64,000 nucleotides of DNA from Lachnospiraceae bacterium M18-1. GTDB taxonomy: Bacteria > Bacillota > Clostridia > Lachnospirales > Lachnospiraceae. The translations under genes were made by a program, and so were the position numbers. The notes beneath the pieces were generated by a model that was not told the origin of the DNA, ran no database searches, and worked only from the letters and a program-made list of their open reading frames with translations. Of this stretch, positions 34,035-42,441 are shown one piece after another (position 1 is the stretch's first letter; each line of letters starts with the position of its first letter). The DNA lies in contig KE159612.1 of the NCBI GenBank assembly GCA_000403295.2, positions 62,001-126,000 on the forward strand, written 5' to 3'.

Positions 34035-34994
34035 ATGAATCAGACAACTCAAAAAACGACCAGTGACTTTATGATGTCCCCGAAGGTTGACGTATGTTTT
34101 GCAGGGCTGATGGAGAATCCGAACGTAAGGAAAGGCTTCTGCGCCGCGATCCTTCGGGTTCCCCCGGAAACGATCGAGACGACGGAACTGCTTCCTGTTC
34201 ATCTGCAGCGTAATTACGCAGACGATAAGCTTGGAATCCTGGATGTACATGTGCGTATGATGGACGGAGCCCAGATTAACATGGAGATGCAGGTGAAAAA
34301 GTATGAATTTTGGGATGAGCGGACGCTGTTTTACCTCTGCAAAATGTTTTCTAATCAGCTGAAAGCCGGAGAATCCTATGGAAAACTCAAAAAATGTATA
34401 CATGTAAGTATTCTTGATTTTATACATTTTACAAAGGATAAGAGATTTTACCGCAGAATCGGCTTCTGTGACAGGAAGACGAAAAAGCTCTACAGTGATA
34501 AGCTGGAGATACAGGTTCTGGAACTGAAGAAGCTGCCGAAAAAGATAAAGACAGGGGAAGATATCGTCAACTGGATGTGTTTTTTTAACGGAAAAAGCAA
34601 GGAGGAGTTTCAACAGATGGCGAAGGAAAGTATCTATTTGGAGGAAGCTTATGATATGCTGCAGAAGATGAGTGCGGACGATATCAAGCGGTTGGAATAT
34701 GAAGCGAGGGAGAAGGCGCTGAAGGATTATAATACATTTGTTGTCGAGGCGAAGCAACGTGCGGAGCAACGCGCAGAAAAGCGTGGAGAAAAGCGCGGAG
34801 AAAAGCGCGGAGAAAAGCGTGGAGAAAAGCGCGGAGAGAAACGTGGCAGGAAGATTGGCGAAAAAATCGGAGAAGAAAATGGTATTAAACTAGCAAAAAT
34901 GGTATTCAAACTGCAGGCGCAGGGTGAGACAGAGCAGAATATTGCGTCCGAATGCAACATTACAGTTGAGAAGGTACGGAAGATTTTAGAATGA
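34035..34994 (+). CDS. Rpn-family PD-(D/E)XK nuclease/putative transposase
   Basis: 319 residues. The N-terminal 280 residues match the Rpn/PDDEXK_2 family (recombination-promoting nucleases, PF12784). The nuclease core is visible as D70 in LGILDVHV and E84-x-Q86 in INMEMQVKKY, the usual D...ExQ form. The C-terminal part is charged helix with five perfect KRGE units encoded by 12-bp DNA repeats, ending in a small helix (EQNIASECNITVEKVRKIL). AGGAGAAAGGAG precedes the start. E. coli RpnA-type proteins are DNA endonucleases that raise RecA-independent recombination, and related families act in phage defence. This one stands alone. Confidence 0.88.
   Translation: MNQTTQKTTSDFMMSPKVDVCFAGLMENPNVRKGFCAAILRVPPETIETTELLPVHLQRNYADDKLGILDVHVRMMDGAQINMEMQVKKYEFWDERTLFYLCKMFSNQLKAGESYGKLKKCIHVSILDFIHFTKDKRFYRRIGFCDRKTKKLYSDKLEIQVLELKKLPKKIKTGEDIVNWMCFFNGKSKEEFQQMAKESIYLEEAYDMLQKMSADDIKRLEYEAREKALKDYNTFVVEAKQRAEQRAEKRGEKRGEKRGEKRGEKRGEKRGRKIGEKIGEENGIKLAKMVFKLQAQGETEQNIASECNITVEKVRKILE
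34779..34838 (+). repeat. five tandem 12-bp units coding KRGE
   Basis: The unit AAGCGYGGAGAA occurs five times in frame with third-position changes only, inside the Rpn gene. More degenerate copies lie on each side. Such repeats can change in number by slippage without a frameshift. Confidence 0.85.
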
Positions 34995-35072
34995 TTGCGA
35001 TTTCGGCAGCGGAGTTTTCGTATCAAAGAGGGCAAGATCAGGACAGGAGGTTGGAAGTATTTGGAGGAGTTC

Positions 35073-35768
35073 ATGAATTATCTTCGGGATTTGAATGTTG
35101 TATCAATATCGCTTCGGATCATCCTGTCTATTTTGATCGGAGGGATCCTGGGAGTAGAGCGGGGAAGAAAGAACCGGCCCGCCGGACTGAGGACATATAT
35201 CCTGGTGTGCCTGGGGTCTGCGCTGGTCATGATGACGAATCAGTATGTGTATGTTACATTTGAGACCGGGGATCCGGTACGCCTTGGGGCCCAGGTGATC
35301 AGCGGCATTGGCTTTCTGGGCGCGGGGACGATCGTGCTGACCGGAAGAAATAAGATCATGGGAATCACCACTGCGGCGGGACTCTGGGCAGCAGCCTGCA
35401 GCGGCCTTGCGATCGGGATCGGATTTTATGAGGGCGCGGTTTTAGGCGGTCTTGCGGTCGCATTTACCGTATCAGGGCTTCTGAGGTTTGATATCTGGAT
35501 CCGGAAAAGGTCCATGTATCTGGACCTGTATATTGAATACAATGTGGAAAAAGGCAACTTCAGTGGATTCCTGCAGTATGCCAGAGAGCATGATTTTGAA
35601 GTAAGCAATATCCGGGTAAATAAGGGATTCTCCTGGTATGAACAGAACGGAAGACCGGGAGTGCTCAGCTATACTGTAACGGTTTCCAGCCAGGTCCACC
35701 GTACCCACTCGGAAATACTCGAAGTGCTGGCGCATGAGAAAGGGATTCAGTTTATTGAGGAATTGTAA
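35073..35768 (+). CDS. MgtC/SapB-family membrane protein
   Basis: 231 residues. Four to five membrane helices fill the N-terminal 140 residues with the MgtC marks GGILGVERGRKNRPAGLRTY, GLRTYILVCLGSALVM and ISGIGFLGAGTI. The C-terminal 80 residues form a soluble ACT-like domain. It starts at 35073 behind GGAGGAG. MgtC proteins help survival in low magnesium in pathogens; in gut clostridia the role is not known. It probably follows the Rpn gene by read-through. Confidence 0.9.
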   Translation: MNYLRDLNVVSISLRIILSILIGGILGVERGRKNRPAGLRTYILVCLGSALVMMTNQYVYVTFETGDPVRLGAQVISGIGFLGAGTIVLTGRNKIMGITTAAGLWAAACSGLAIGIGFYEGAVLGGLAVAFTVSGLLRFDIWIRKRSMYLDLYIEYNVEKGNFSGFLQYAREHDFEVSNIRVNKGFSWYEQNGRPGVLSYTVTVSSQVHRTHSEILEVLAHEKGIQFIEEL

Positions 35769-35876
35769 GATACAAAATATAAGAAAGAAATATCTGTGAC
35801 CGTGCAGCGTAGGCACGATCCAGGAGTAAACAGCAACCAATAAGTAATTTTTTGCATAGAACCTTCGGATAAACAC

Positions 35877-35906
35877 ATTGACAAACGTTCGCTAAAGGGG
35901 TATATT
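35877..35906 (+). promoter_or_regulatory. promoter and operator of the LacI gene at 35976
   Basis: TTGACA (35878-35883), 17-bp spacer, TATATT (35901-35906). The 20-mer ATTGACAAACGTTCGCTAAA (35877-35896) covers the -35 box, has an AACGTT centre typical of LacI-family operators, and is identical to 37429-37448. AAAACGTTTT (35913-35922) near the start point may be a second site. Confidence 0.85.
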
Positions 35907-35975
35907 ATAAACAAAACGTTTTCAGGAAATCTCGTCTGCAAAGACAGCAGCAGGAGAGGCTTTGGGAGGGTAAAT

Positions 35976-37013
35976 ATGGCTGGAATGAGAGATGTGGCAA
36001 AATTGGCGGGTGTATCGTTGTCAACGGTATCGGTTGTTTTAAATGATACTGGTAAATATGTAAGTGAAGAGCAGAGGAAAAAAGTATATGCCGCGGCAGA
36101 GGCTCTGGAATACAGACTGCCTCCCAAAAAGAGATTTTCACATAAAACGATCGCAGTCATTTTACCGGTAATTACAAGTTCTTTTTTTTCGAATCTGTTA
36201 AACGGAATCGAAGAGACGATCTCTCCTGATAAAAGTTTGCTTCTGTATTATAATTCGAATTATAATTTTGAAAAGGAAAAAGAGTGCCTGTTGATTTTGA
36301 AAAAGCAATCTTTGGCGGGCATCATATTAAATTCTATATGCCCGTCAGATGCCGAGAAGGAATATTTCGCATGGCTGAAGGAGGAGTTCATTGAAAAAGG
36401 GATCCCCATCGTGCTTTTAGAGAGAAAAGTTGTATCTGAGGACTTTTACTGTATTTATATTAATAACTTTGAGAGCGCATATGCGGCAACCAGGCACTTG
36501 ATCGAAGCCGGGCATAAGAAAATCGGACATATATCGGGCAATGATAAAATGCTCCATACTTATGAACGGTATGAAGGCTATAAAAAGGCGTTGGCAGATG
36601 CCGGAATCCCCTTTGATCCTGAACTGGTCCAAAAAGGTGATTTTACTCCGTTCAGCGGCTATACAGCGGCAAAAAAGTTATTAGATATCCGAATGGACTT
36701 TACGGCTCTGTTTTCAGCAAATGATCAGATGGCGATCGGGGCCATGAAGGCTGTGAAAGGATTCGGAAAAAAAATACCGGAGGATATCGCGGTTGCGGGG
36801 TTTGATAATTTAAGTGTATCATCACTCGTAGAGCCGGCTCTCACAACGATCAACGTTCCGGCATTCCAGATGGGAAGACTGTCAGGAAAGCTTGTTCTCA
36901 ATGCTTCAGACGGGGAACAATGTGAGAGGATGAACCTTTTGGAAACGAATCTGATCGTGCGGAGATCTTCAAAAGCTTCGGCCAATAACGAATGGGAATT
37001 GACAGGATGGTAA
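35976..37013 (+). CDS. LacI-family transcriptional repressor
   Basis: 345 residues. Helix-turn-helix MRDVAKLAGVSLSTVSVVLN, hinge KKVYAAAEALEYRLPPKKR, then a sugar-sensing domain (FTALFSANDQMAIGAMKAVK, VAGFDNLSVSSLVEPALTTI). The start is preceded by GGGAGG. The identical operator in its own promoter and in the promoter of the binding-protein gene at 37574 makes it the likely repressor of the whole 37.5-47.6 kb cluster, and of itself. The inducer should be a product of the imported glycan (inference). Confidence 0.94.
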   Translation: MAGMRDVAKLAGVSLSTVSVVLNDTGKYVSEEQRKKVYAAAEALEYRLPPKKRFSHKTIAVILPVITSSFFSNLLNGIEETISPDKSLLLYYNSNYNFEKEKECLLILKKQSLAGIILNSICPSDAEKEYFAWLKEEFIEKGIPIVLLERKVVSEDFYCIYINNFESAYAATRHLIEAGHKKIGHISGNDKMLHTYERYEGYKKALADAGIPFDPELVQKGDFTPFSGYTAAKKLLDIRMDFTALFSANDQMAIGAMKAVKGFGKKIPEDIAVAGFDNLSVSSLVEPALTTINVPAFQMGRLSGKLVLNASDGEQCERMNLLETNLIVRRSSKASANNEWELTGW

Positions 37014-37030
37014 TGCTATAAATGGCACTA

Positions 37031-37077
37031 AAACAAAAAACAGACTGTGCAGGGAATCTTGTACAGTCTGTTTTTTG
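37031..37077 (+). terminator. terminator after the LacI gene
   Basis: AACAGACTGT (37039-37048) pairs with ACAGTCTGTT (37063-37072), followed by TTTTTTG. Confidence 0.85.
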
Positions 37078-37079
37078 TT

Positions 37080-37213
37080 ATTCTATAGGAAAATTCTCCG
37101 GGGGATGCGCACTGCGGCGTACAAGGTAGATGCCGCACTGCGCGCATAAGGAAAATGGCTCCTGTTGCAGCCGTGCTGCGGCGCGAGTGTGCGTCTTGAC
37201 GCACACTTTTTTT
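37080..37213. repeat. dispersed intergenic element ending in a terminator hairpin
   Basis: It opens with ATTCTATAGGAAAATTCTC (18 of 19 identical to 52047-52065), continues with a GCGCA-TGCGGC/GCCGCA-TGCGC dyad and the ACTGCGCGCATAAG core shared with 289-302, and ends with GTGTGCGT (37187-37194)/ACGCACAC (37199-37206) plus TTTTTTT. The last part is a strong terminator. Confidence 0.7.
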
Positions 37214-37294
37214 GCTATTGTATACAGAAAAACCGTGAAGCCAATGAGGTAAGAAGGCTTACTGCTTTGAATCAGATCATTACGGGATCAATAT

Positions 37295-37320
37295 AGCGAA
37301 CAAACGCAAATAAGTTCGCT
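37295..37320. promoter_or_regulatory. extra LacI-type operator half-sites
   Basis: AGCGAAC (37295-37301) and GTTCGCT (37314-37320) are inverted 12 bp apart and match half of the ACAAACGTTCGCT operator, about 110 bp upstream of the transporter promoter. This could support repression by looping. Confidence 0.5.
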
Positions 37321-37428
37321 AAAATTATCTGAATAAATAATATAAAATAAGAAAAAATATAATAATATATAAGTATATGTATTAATAAAATGTAAACATT
37401 GAAGAAAAAAATAAGAAGTAAAATATAT

Positions 37429-37458
37429 ATTGACAAACGTTCGCTAAAATGATAGTAT
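37429..37458 (+). promoter_or_regulatory. promoter and operator of the 37.5-kb sugar cluster
   Basis: TTGACA (37430-37435), 17-bp spacer, TAGTAT (37453-37458), with the same 20-bp operator over the -35 box as at 35877. Confidence 0.85.
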
Positions 37459-37573
37459 GAATAGCATAAGGACTATTTAAATATATGACGTCAATATTGA
37501 ATGGTTGAATAGTAGGAATAGTAGGTAACATGTTTAAGTACGAATTTGAGGATGAATTGAAGGAGAAAAGCAT

Positions 37574-38866
37574 ATGAAAAAGAAAATATCGGCATTGTTA
37601 TTAACTCTTGCAGCTATGTGCTTCGGCTTGACAGGATGTATTACAAACCAGGCAGAAAAAGAGGAACCGGCTCAGAAAACAGAAGAGGATAAAAACGCGT
37701 CCGAAGAAGAGACAGTTACATTAGAACTGTTCTGGCAAAAGTCAAATACAGAAGTGATCCAGGAAATCATAGATAAATTTGAAGCCGAAAATCCAAATAT
37801 AAAGATCGAATTGACAGCGACAAGCAGCGATACGGGCAAGCAGATCTTTCAGACAAGAATGGCAACAAATGAGCCAATGGATCTTGTACAGCACTGGCCG
37901 TCTCAGGCGGAATTTCGGGCAATGTGCAAGGAAGGGAGAATGGCAGACTTAAGTGATTATGAATGGAACGACAATATCATCGACACATACTATGACCTTT
38001 CGTGTGTGGATGGAAAGCTCTATTCCGTACCATTGTCAATTAATGCGGGAGTTGTTGCATATAATAAAGACATTTTTGAAAAATATAAAGTTGAAGTTCC
38101 GGAAAGCTGGGATGAATTGATTGAAGTATGCGAAAAATTACAGGGAGAGGGTGTAACGCCATTTATATTTTCGAATGGAGATAAAGAGAACTGTTCCCAG
38201 AAATTTCATATTATGACAGCTGCAGTAGCAGACGACACGTGGAACCCCTATGAATTTTATGTGGGGATGTATGAAGGAAGCGAAGACAGGATAGCAGATA
38301 ACGAATATTCTGAGAAGGCAGCGGCCCGTCTTTATGAACTCTCATCAAAATACGCACAGACGGATACCCTGGGGACCAATTATGATCTGTCAATGCAGAT
38401 GATGGCTAATGGCGAAGCGGCAATGATGCTCACCGGGACCTGGGCTCAGTCAGACATTATTAAGAATAATCCGGATTTTAACCTTGGCATGTTTGCGATG
38501 CCGACGGATGACGGCGTCCATATGCTGATTACCGGGATCGATCCGTGTATAGCGGCGATGAGCGGGACAGGCAAGGAAGAATATGCGGCAAAGTTTCTGG
38601 AATTTATTTCACGGACAGAAAATGCACAGATCTATACGGACCATGATAAGTCACCCAGCCCGATCAAAGGCGTAGAAACAGATAATCCTACGGTGGAGCT
38701 TGTGCTGGGATATATAGAAGAGGGAAAGGCGATTCCCTGGTGGAGAGATTATATCAGTACAGGAGTTGTCAGCGATGAGGCAGATATAGCGCAGGAATTT
38801 CTAATGAACGGTGAGATGGAAAAATTTTTAAATGCAGAGGAGGAGATTATTCTTCGGCAGGACTAA
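37574..38866 (+). CDS. CUT1 solute-binding lipoprotein
   Basis: 430 residues, family 1 extracellular solute-binding protein. The signal peptide ends in CFGLTGC with lipidated Cys22, followed by a Glu/Lys-rich linker. The mature fold begins VTLELFWQKSNTEVIQEIID and contains GKLYSVPLSINAGVVAYNKDIFEKY and MLTGTWAQSDI, all usual in CUT1 binding proteins. GGAGAAAAG precedes the start. It is first in the LacI-controlled cluster and delivers ligand to the permeases at 39013 and 39897. Confidence 0.93.
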   Translation: MKKKISALLLTLAAMCFGLTGCITNQAEKEEPAQKTEEDKNASEEETVTLELFWQKSNTEVIQEIIDKFEAENPNIKIELTATSSDTGKQIFQTRMATNEPMDLVQHWPSQAEFRAMCKEGRMADLSDYEWNDNIIDTYYDLSCVDGKLYSVPLSINAGVVAYNKDIFEKYKVEVPESWDELIEVCEKLQGEGVTPFIFSNGDKENCSQKFHIMTAAVADDTWNPYEFYVGMYEGSEDRIADNEYSEKAAARLYELSSKYAQTDTLGTNYDLSMQMMANGEAAMMLTGTWAQSDIIKNNPDFNLGMFAMPTDDGVHMLITGIDPCIAAMSGTGKEEYAAKFLEFISRTENAQIYTDHDKSPSPIKGVETDNPTVELVLGYIEEGKAIPWWRDYISTGVVSDEADIAQEFLMNGEMEKFLNAEEEIILRQD

Positions 38867-38883
38867 TGATACTCAATATATTA

Positions 38884-38917
38884 TGAAATGAAGGCGGACA
38901 GTTCCGCTTTCATTTCA
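38884..38917 (+). other. 15-bp stem-loop after the binding-protein gene
   Basis: TGAAATGAAGGCGGA and TTCCGCTTTCATTTCA form an almost perfect stem with a three-base loop. There is no T run, so it is more likely an mRNA-stabilising hairpin than a terminator. Confidence 0.7.
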
Positions 38918-39012
38918 GATCAGAACCATTTGGGTATATTAATAGTACGGAGATTGTGTGTATTTAACTGTCTGCTTTGCAGATTGGTTACGAAAAGGTA
39001 AGGGGAATTGGT

Positions 39013-39900
39013 ATGAAAAAAAGGACGTTGGCCCAAAAAAAGAATCGGGCATTTATGCCAGTCATTATCACAGCGGTTATGATGTATACGATTTTTTTCG
39101 TGGTACCGGCTTTATACAGCTTTTATTTTAGCCTGACAGATTGGAACGGGTATTCGCTAAATTATAAATTTGTAGGTATCGAAAATTTTGTAAGAGTATT
39201 CAACGATAAGGATCTGATAAATTCTATCAAGTTTACGCTGATATATACGGTCGTGATCAATGCTGCAACAATTCCTGTTTCTATTGTGCTTGCTATGCTG
39301 CTGACGAAAGAAATAAAAGGGGTCCGTTTTTTCAGAGCTGTTTACTTTTATCCTGCAATTATTTCTATGCTGTCATTGGGGTTGATCTTTAATGAGATTT
39401 TCCGAAGGATGATTCCGTCAATGGCATCCGGATTAGGGATCCGATTTTTGGAGACGAGTCTGCTGTCTTCCGGTACAGGAGCAGTGATCGCTGTCATTAT
39501 ATTAGGCTTCTGGCAGAATTTATCAATTCCAACTGTATTGCTGATCGCCTCATTACAAAGTGTTCCGTCAGAACTGACAGAGGCTGCCAAGATCGATGGA
39601 GCCGGAGTATTTGCAAGATTTAAAGTAGTAACGCTCCCTTTTTTAACCTCAACACTGATCATGTGTCTGGTAAAAGGGATCCGAGACGCACTGGTCGTGT
39701 TTGACTATGTCGTATCCCTGACACAGGGAGGACCGGCAAAAGCGACCACATCCATGGGATATAAGATTTATCTTATGGGTGCAATGGATATGAAATTTGC
39801 CCAGGGATGTGCAACGGCGGTCATACTGTTTGTGATTATAACAATATTATCATTTATAGTCATGAAGGTGGTAGGAAGAGGAGGGATTGACCAGCAATGA
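39013..39900 (+). CDS. CUT1 sugar ABC permease, MalF/UgpA type
   Basis: 295 residues with six membrane helices. LYSFYFSLTDWNGYSLNYKF and FVGIENFVRVF at the N-terminus and the EAA loop ELTEAAKIDGAGVFARFKVV near residue 190 identify it. It starts at 39013 (AAGGGGAA upstream); an in-frame TTG at 38977 is improbable. It overlaps the next permease by four bases. No ATPase gene is in the cluster, so a shared MsmX-type ATPase is expected. Confidence 0.93.
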   Translation: MKKRTLAQKKNRAFMPVIITAVMMYTIFFVVPALYSFYFSLTDWNGYSLNYKFVGIENFVRVFNDKDLINSIKFTLIYTVVINAATIPVSIVLAMLLTKEIKGVRFFRAVYFYPAIISMLSLGLIFNEIFRRMIPSMASGLGIRFLETSLLSSGTGAVIAVIILGFWQNLSIPTVLLIASLQSVPSELTEAAKIDGAGVFARFKVVTLPFLTSTLIMCLVKGIRDALVVFDYVVSLTQGGPAKATTSMGYKIYLMGAMDMKFAQGCATAVILFVIITILSFIVMKVVGRGGIDQQ

Positions 39901-40739
39901 AAAGCAGAAAGATCAGGAAAATACTTTCGACGGCTGCAACATATACGGCACTGCTCTTTTGGTTTATCTGCATTGCGATCGTGCTCTATGTTACGCTGAT
40001 CAACTCTTTTAAAACACAGGCAGAATCCAGTGTAAGCTTTATCGCTTTTCCAGAACAGTTCCGGTTAGATAATTATATTGAAGTTTTTCAAAGAAACGGC
40101 TTTTTAACAGCGCTCTGCAATACAGCTTTTTTCACGATCATATCTGTTATCATAGTGACGGTATTTGTGCCTGCTGTTTCATATGCGGTGAATCAGACGA
40201 TAGAATTGAAATTCTCAAAATTTTCACTGTATTACATTACGGCAGCGATGTTTGTGCCTTTTCAGATCGTAGCACTTCCACTGGCTATGTTCATGAAGGC
40301 CCTGGGTCTTGGAAACAGGCTGAGCATTATTATAATATTTATTACCTATCCGCTGATACAAGGTGTGTTTTTGTGTAATGGCTACTTAAAAACAATACCA
40401 AAAGAACTGGCAGAATCGGCATATGTAGAAGGGGCGGCAAACTGGCAGACTTTTTTTAAAGTGATATACCCTGTAATGAAGCCAATGACAGCGACGATCG
40501 TGATCACTAATTTTTTGTGGATGTGGAATGAGTTCCTCATTTCGCTGATGATACTGGGAGCCGATAAAAATACACAGACACTGCCTTTGTTTATCTATAG
40601 CTTTAAAGGACAATATTCGGTCGAATACAATTTGCTGTTTGCAGCAATTGTGCTGTCATCCATTCCTTTGACCGTGATGTATGTCTTCTTGCAAAAGTAT
40701 ATTGTGACCGGATTGGCAGGCGGAGCGATAAAAGGGTGA
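39897..40739 (+). CDS. CUT1 sugar ABC permease, MalG/UgpE type
   Basis: 280 residues, six membrane helices, EAA loop ELAESAYVEGAANWQTFFKV near 165, and the class-typical C-terminus FLQKYIVTGLAGGAIKG. It is translationally coupled to the preceding permease by an ATGA overlap and completes the importer. Confidence 0.93.
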   Translation: MKSRKIRKILSTAATYTALLFWFICIAIVLYVTLINSFKTQAESSVSFIAFPEQFRLDNYIEVFQRNGFLTALCNTAFFTIISVIIVTVFVPAVSYAVNQTIELKFSKFSLYYITAAMFVPFQIVALPLAMFMKALGLGNRLSIIIIFITYPLIQGVFLCNGYLKTIPKELAESAYVEGAANWQTFFKVIYPVMKPMTATIVITNFLWMWNEFLISLMILGADKNTQTLPLFIYSFKGQYSVEYNLLFAAIVLSSIPLTVMYVFLQKYIVTGLAGGAIKG

Positions 40740-40772
40740 TAAAAACAGGGATAAAGAAAGAGAGGCGGGAAT

Positions 40773-41241
40773 ATGAAAGGCGTGAGACTTACCGGAAGCC
40801 GGCATGCAGAACTGGCAGAACTGCCGATACCGTCCCTGAGAAAAGGTGAGGTTTTGATCAAGGTAAAAGTATCGGCTGTCTGCGGAAGCGAACGAATAGG
40901 TTATGAGAATGGATGCGGTTATGGAGTGTTCTGGAAATGGCCGTGCACAAAAGCACGCATTGAAGATTGTTAAACCGCAGGGAACCGTTGTCTTTTGCGG
41001 AGAAAATTATTCTCAGATAGAGATCGCACCGTCGCAGGATATCATCCATAAAGAAGTATGCATTACAGGCGCATTTTATTTTACAGAAAATGATTTTCAC
41101 AATATGTGTATGCTTTATGAACGGGGATTTGATCCGATAAAGCTGGTAAGCCACAGATTTCCTCTTCATGACGCGCAGAAGGCATATCAATGTTTTTTTG
41201 AGGGGAATACAGGAAAAGTTTTGCTGACAGACAGAGCATAA
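40773..41241 (+). pseudogene. zinc-type alcohol dehydrogenase (MDR family) with large internal deletion
   Basis: The N-terminal frame (from 40773, behind AGAGAGGCGGG) reads MKGVRLTGSRHAELAELPIP and KGEVLIKVKVSAVCGSE, the start of a medium-chain dehydrogenase including the first zinc-region Cys. At about 40890 it jumps to unrelated residues and stops at 40973. In another frame, from about 40903, the C-terminal third of the same protein follows: DAVMECSGNGRAQKHALKIV, PQGTVVFCGENY and the closing HDAQKAYQCFFEGNTGKVLL. Roughly 200 of 340 residues are missing, including most of the catalytic domain. It once belonged to this sugar operon, probably oxidising a sugar or polyol. Confidence 0.85.
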
Positions 41242-41261
41242 CGATGAAATCAGGAGGACAC

Positions 41262-42365
41262 ATGGAAAAATTAAGAACTGTATTAATAGGACTGGGGGAA
41301 CGGGGAAAAATCCATCTTTATGGCCTGCTGCAAAATAAAGAATATTTTGAAGTGACCGGAGTTTGCGACTTAAATGAAAAAAGAGTCTGCGAAACAGCAG
41401 AGACATATATGCTGAAAAAAGAACAGCTTTACTATGATGCTGAGAAAATGCTGAATGAACTGAGACCGGATGTCATGGTATTTGCAACCCTGCCGCATAT
41501 CCGCTTATCTATGGCAGAACTGGCGGTAAAGTACCACGTAAAAGGAATGATGTTTGAAAAGCCCATGGCAACCAGCCTTCAGGTTGCAAAGGAGATCACG
41601 GATTTATGTAAGGAACATCAGATCAAAGCTGTTGTATGCCAGCAGCATAAGTATTTACGATCCTTTGAACAATTGAGGAGAAGGATAGACAGCGGAGAAC
41701 TGGGAGAAATATACCAGATTCAGGCAAACTGCCAGCCGCAGGCGTCGCAGCTTGGCACACATTACATAGATTATATGCTGTGGGCAAACGGAGGAGTGAG
41801 AGCGAAAGCGGTCACAGGACATGTGCATGGTAATTTCTATCTGGATGACAGCCATCCGTCACCGGATTATATATTAGGACATATTGCGTTTGAAAATGGA
41901 GTACGCGGTATTTTAGAATGCGGATACTTTGCAAAACAGCATGATGCGCATGAGACAGGTTTTTCCCATGTGATCATGGAGGACAAATACTGGACGGATG
42001 ACAGGCTGACTGTTTATGGAACAAAGGGCTATGCATATGCGGAATGCAGCGGCCGGTACGGGGCGTTTACCTCTGATACACATTCCATGGTGGAGGCAGG
42101 AGACTATGATGACTTTTTCAAAAAAGAACAGTTTGATGCACAGACTGGTTATACCAGAGAGTTTGGAGTGTGGATGCTGAATGACAAAAAAGTACATCCC
42201 TGCAATGTTGAAATGGCATACCATGGATATGAAATATTGGAAGGCATTTATATGAGCGCAATTGAACGGACAAGAATAGACTTGCCGGTCCCACTTCCGC
42301 TCAAATATGATGCTGTCAGTATATTAAAGGAAAAGCTGAATGCAGTTGATTATATGAAATTTTAA
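41262..42365 (+). CDS. Gfo/Idh/MocA-family oxidoreductase
   Basis: 367 residues. Rossmann start LRTVLIGLGERGKIHLYGL, then GMMFEKPMATSLQVAKEI with the catalytic-site Lys of the EKP motif, and a C-terminal substrate domain with QANCQPQASQLGTHYIDYML. The start at 41262 has AGGAGG upstream. These NAD(P)-dependent enzymes oxidise or epimerise sugars, inositols and sugar acids, or cleave glycosides by a transient oxidation mechanism. It lies in the LacI-controlled cluster and could act on the imported sugar; the substrate is not evident. Confidence 0.92.
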   Translation: MEKLRTVLIGLGERGKIHLYGLLQNKEYFEVTGVCDLNEKRVCETAETYMLKKEQLYYDAEKMLNELRPDVMVFATLPHIRLSMAELAVKYHVKGMMFEKPMATSLQVAKEITDLCKEHQIKAVVCQQHKYLRSFEQLRRRIDSGELGEIYQIQANCQPQASQLGTHYIDYMLWANGGVRAKAVTGHVHGNFYLDDSHPSPDYILGHIAFENGVRGILECGYFAKQHDAHETGFSHVIMEDKYWTDDRLTVYGTKGYAYAECSGRYGAFTSDTHSMVEAGDYDDFFKKEQFDAQTGYTREFGVWMLNDKKVHPCNVEMAYHGYEILEGIYMSAIERTRIDLPVPLPLKYDAVSILKEKLNAVDYMKF

Positions 42366-42441
42366 CAGATGCTCTGCGCGGCAGCCGGCCGGCGGTCTGC
42401 TGCTCTGAACAAATCAGGATTTAAGAAGAAAGGAAGATACC

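Noticed and set aside
34738..34860. Possible CRISPR-like or tandem DNA repeat array
   Set aside because: The 12-bp units are in frame within the Rpn gene and have no spacers; they encode KRGE repeats.
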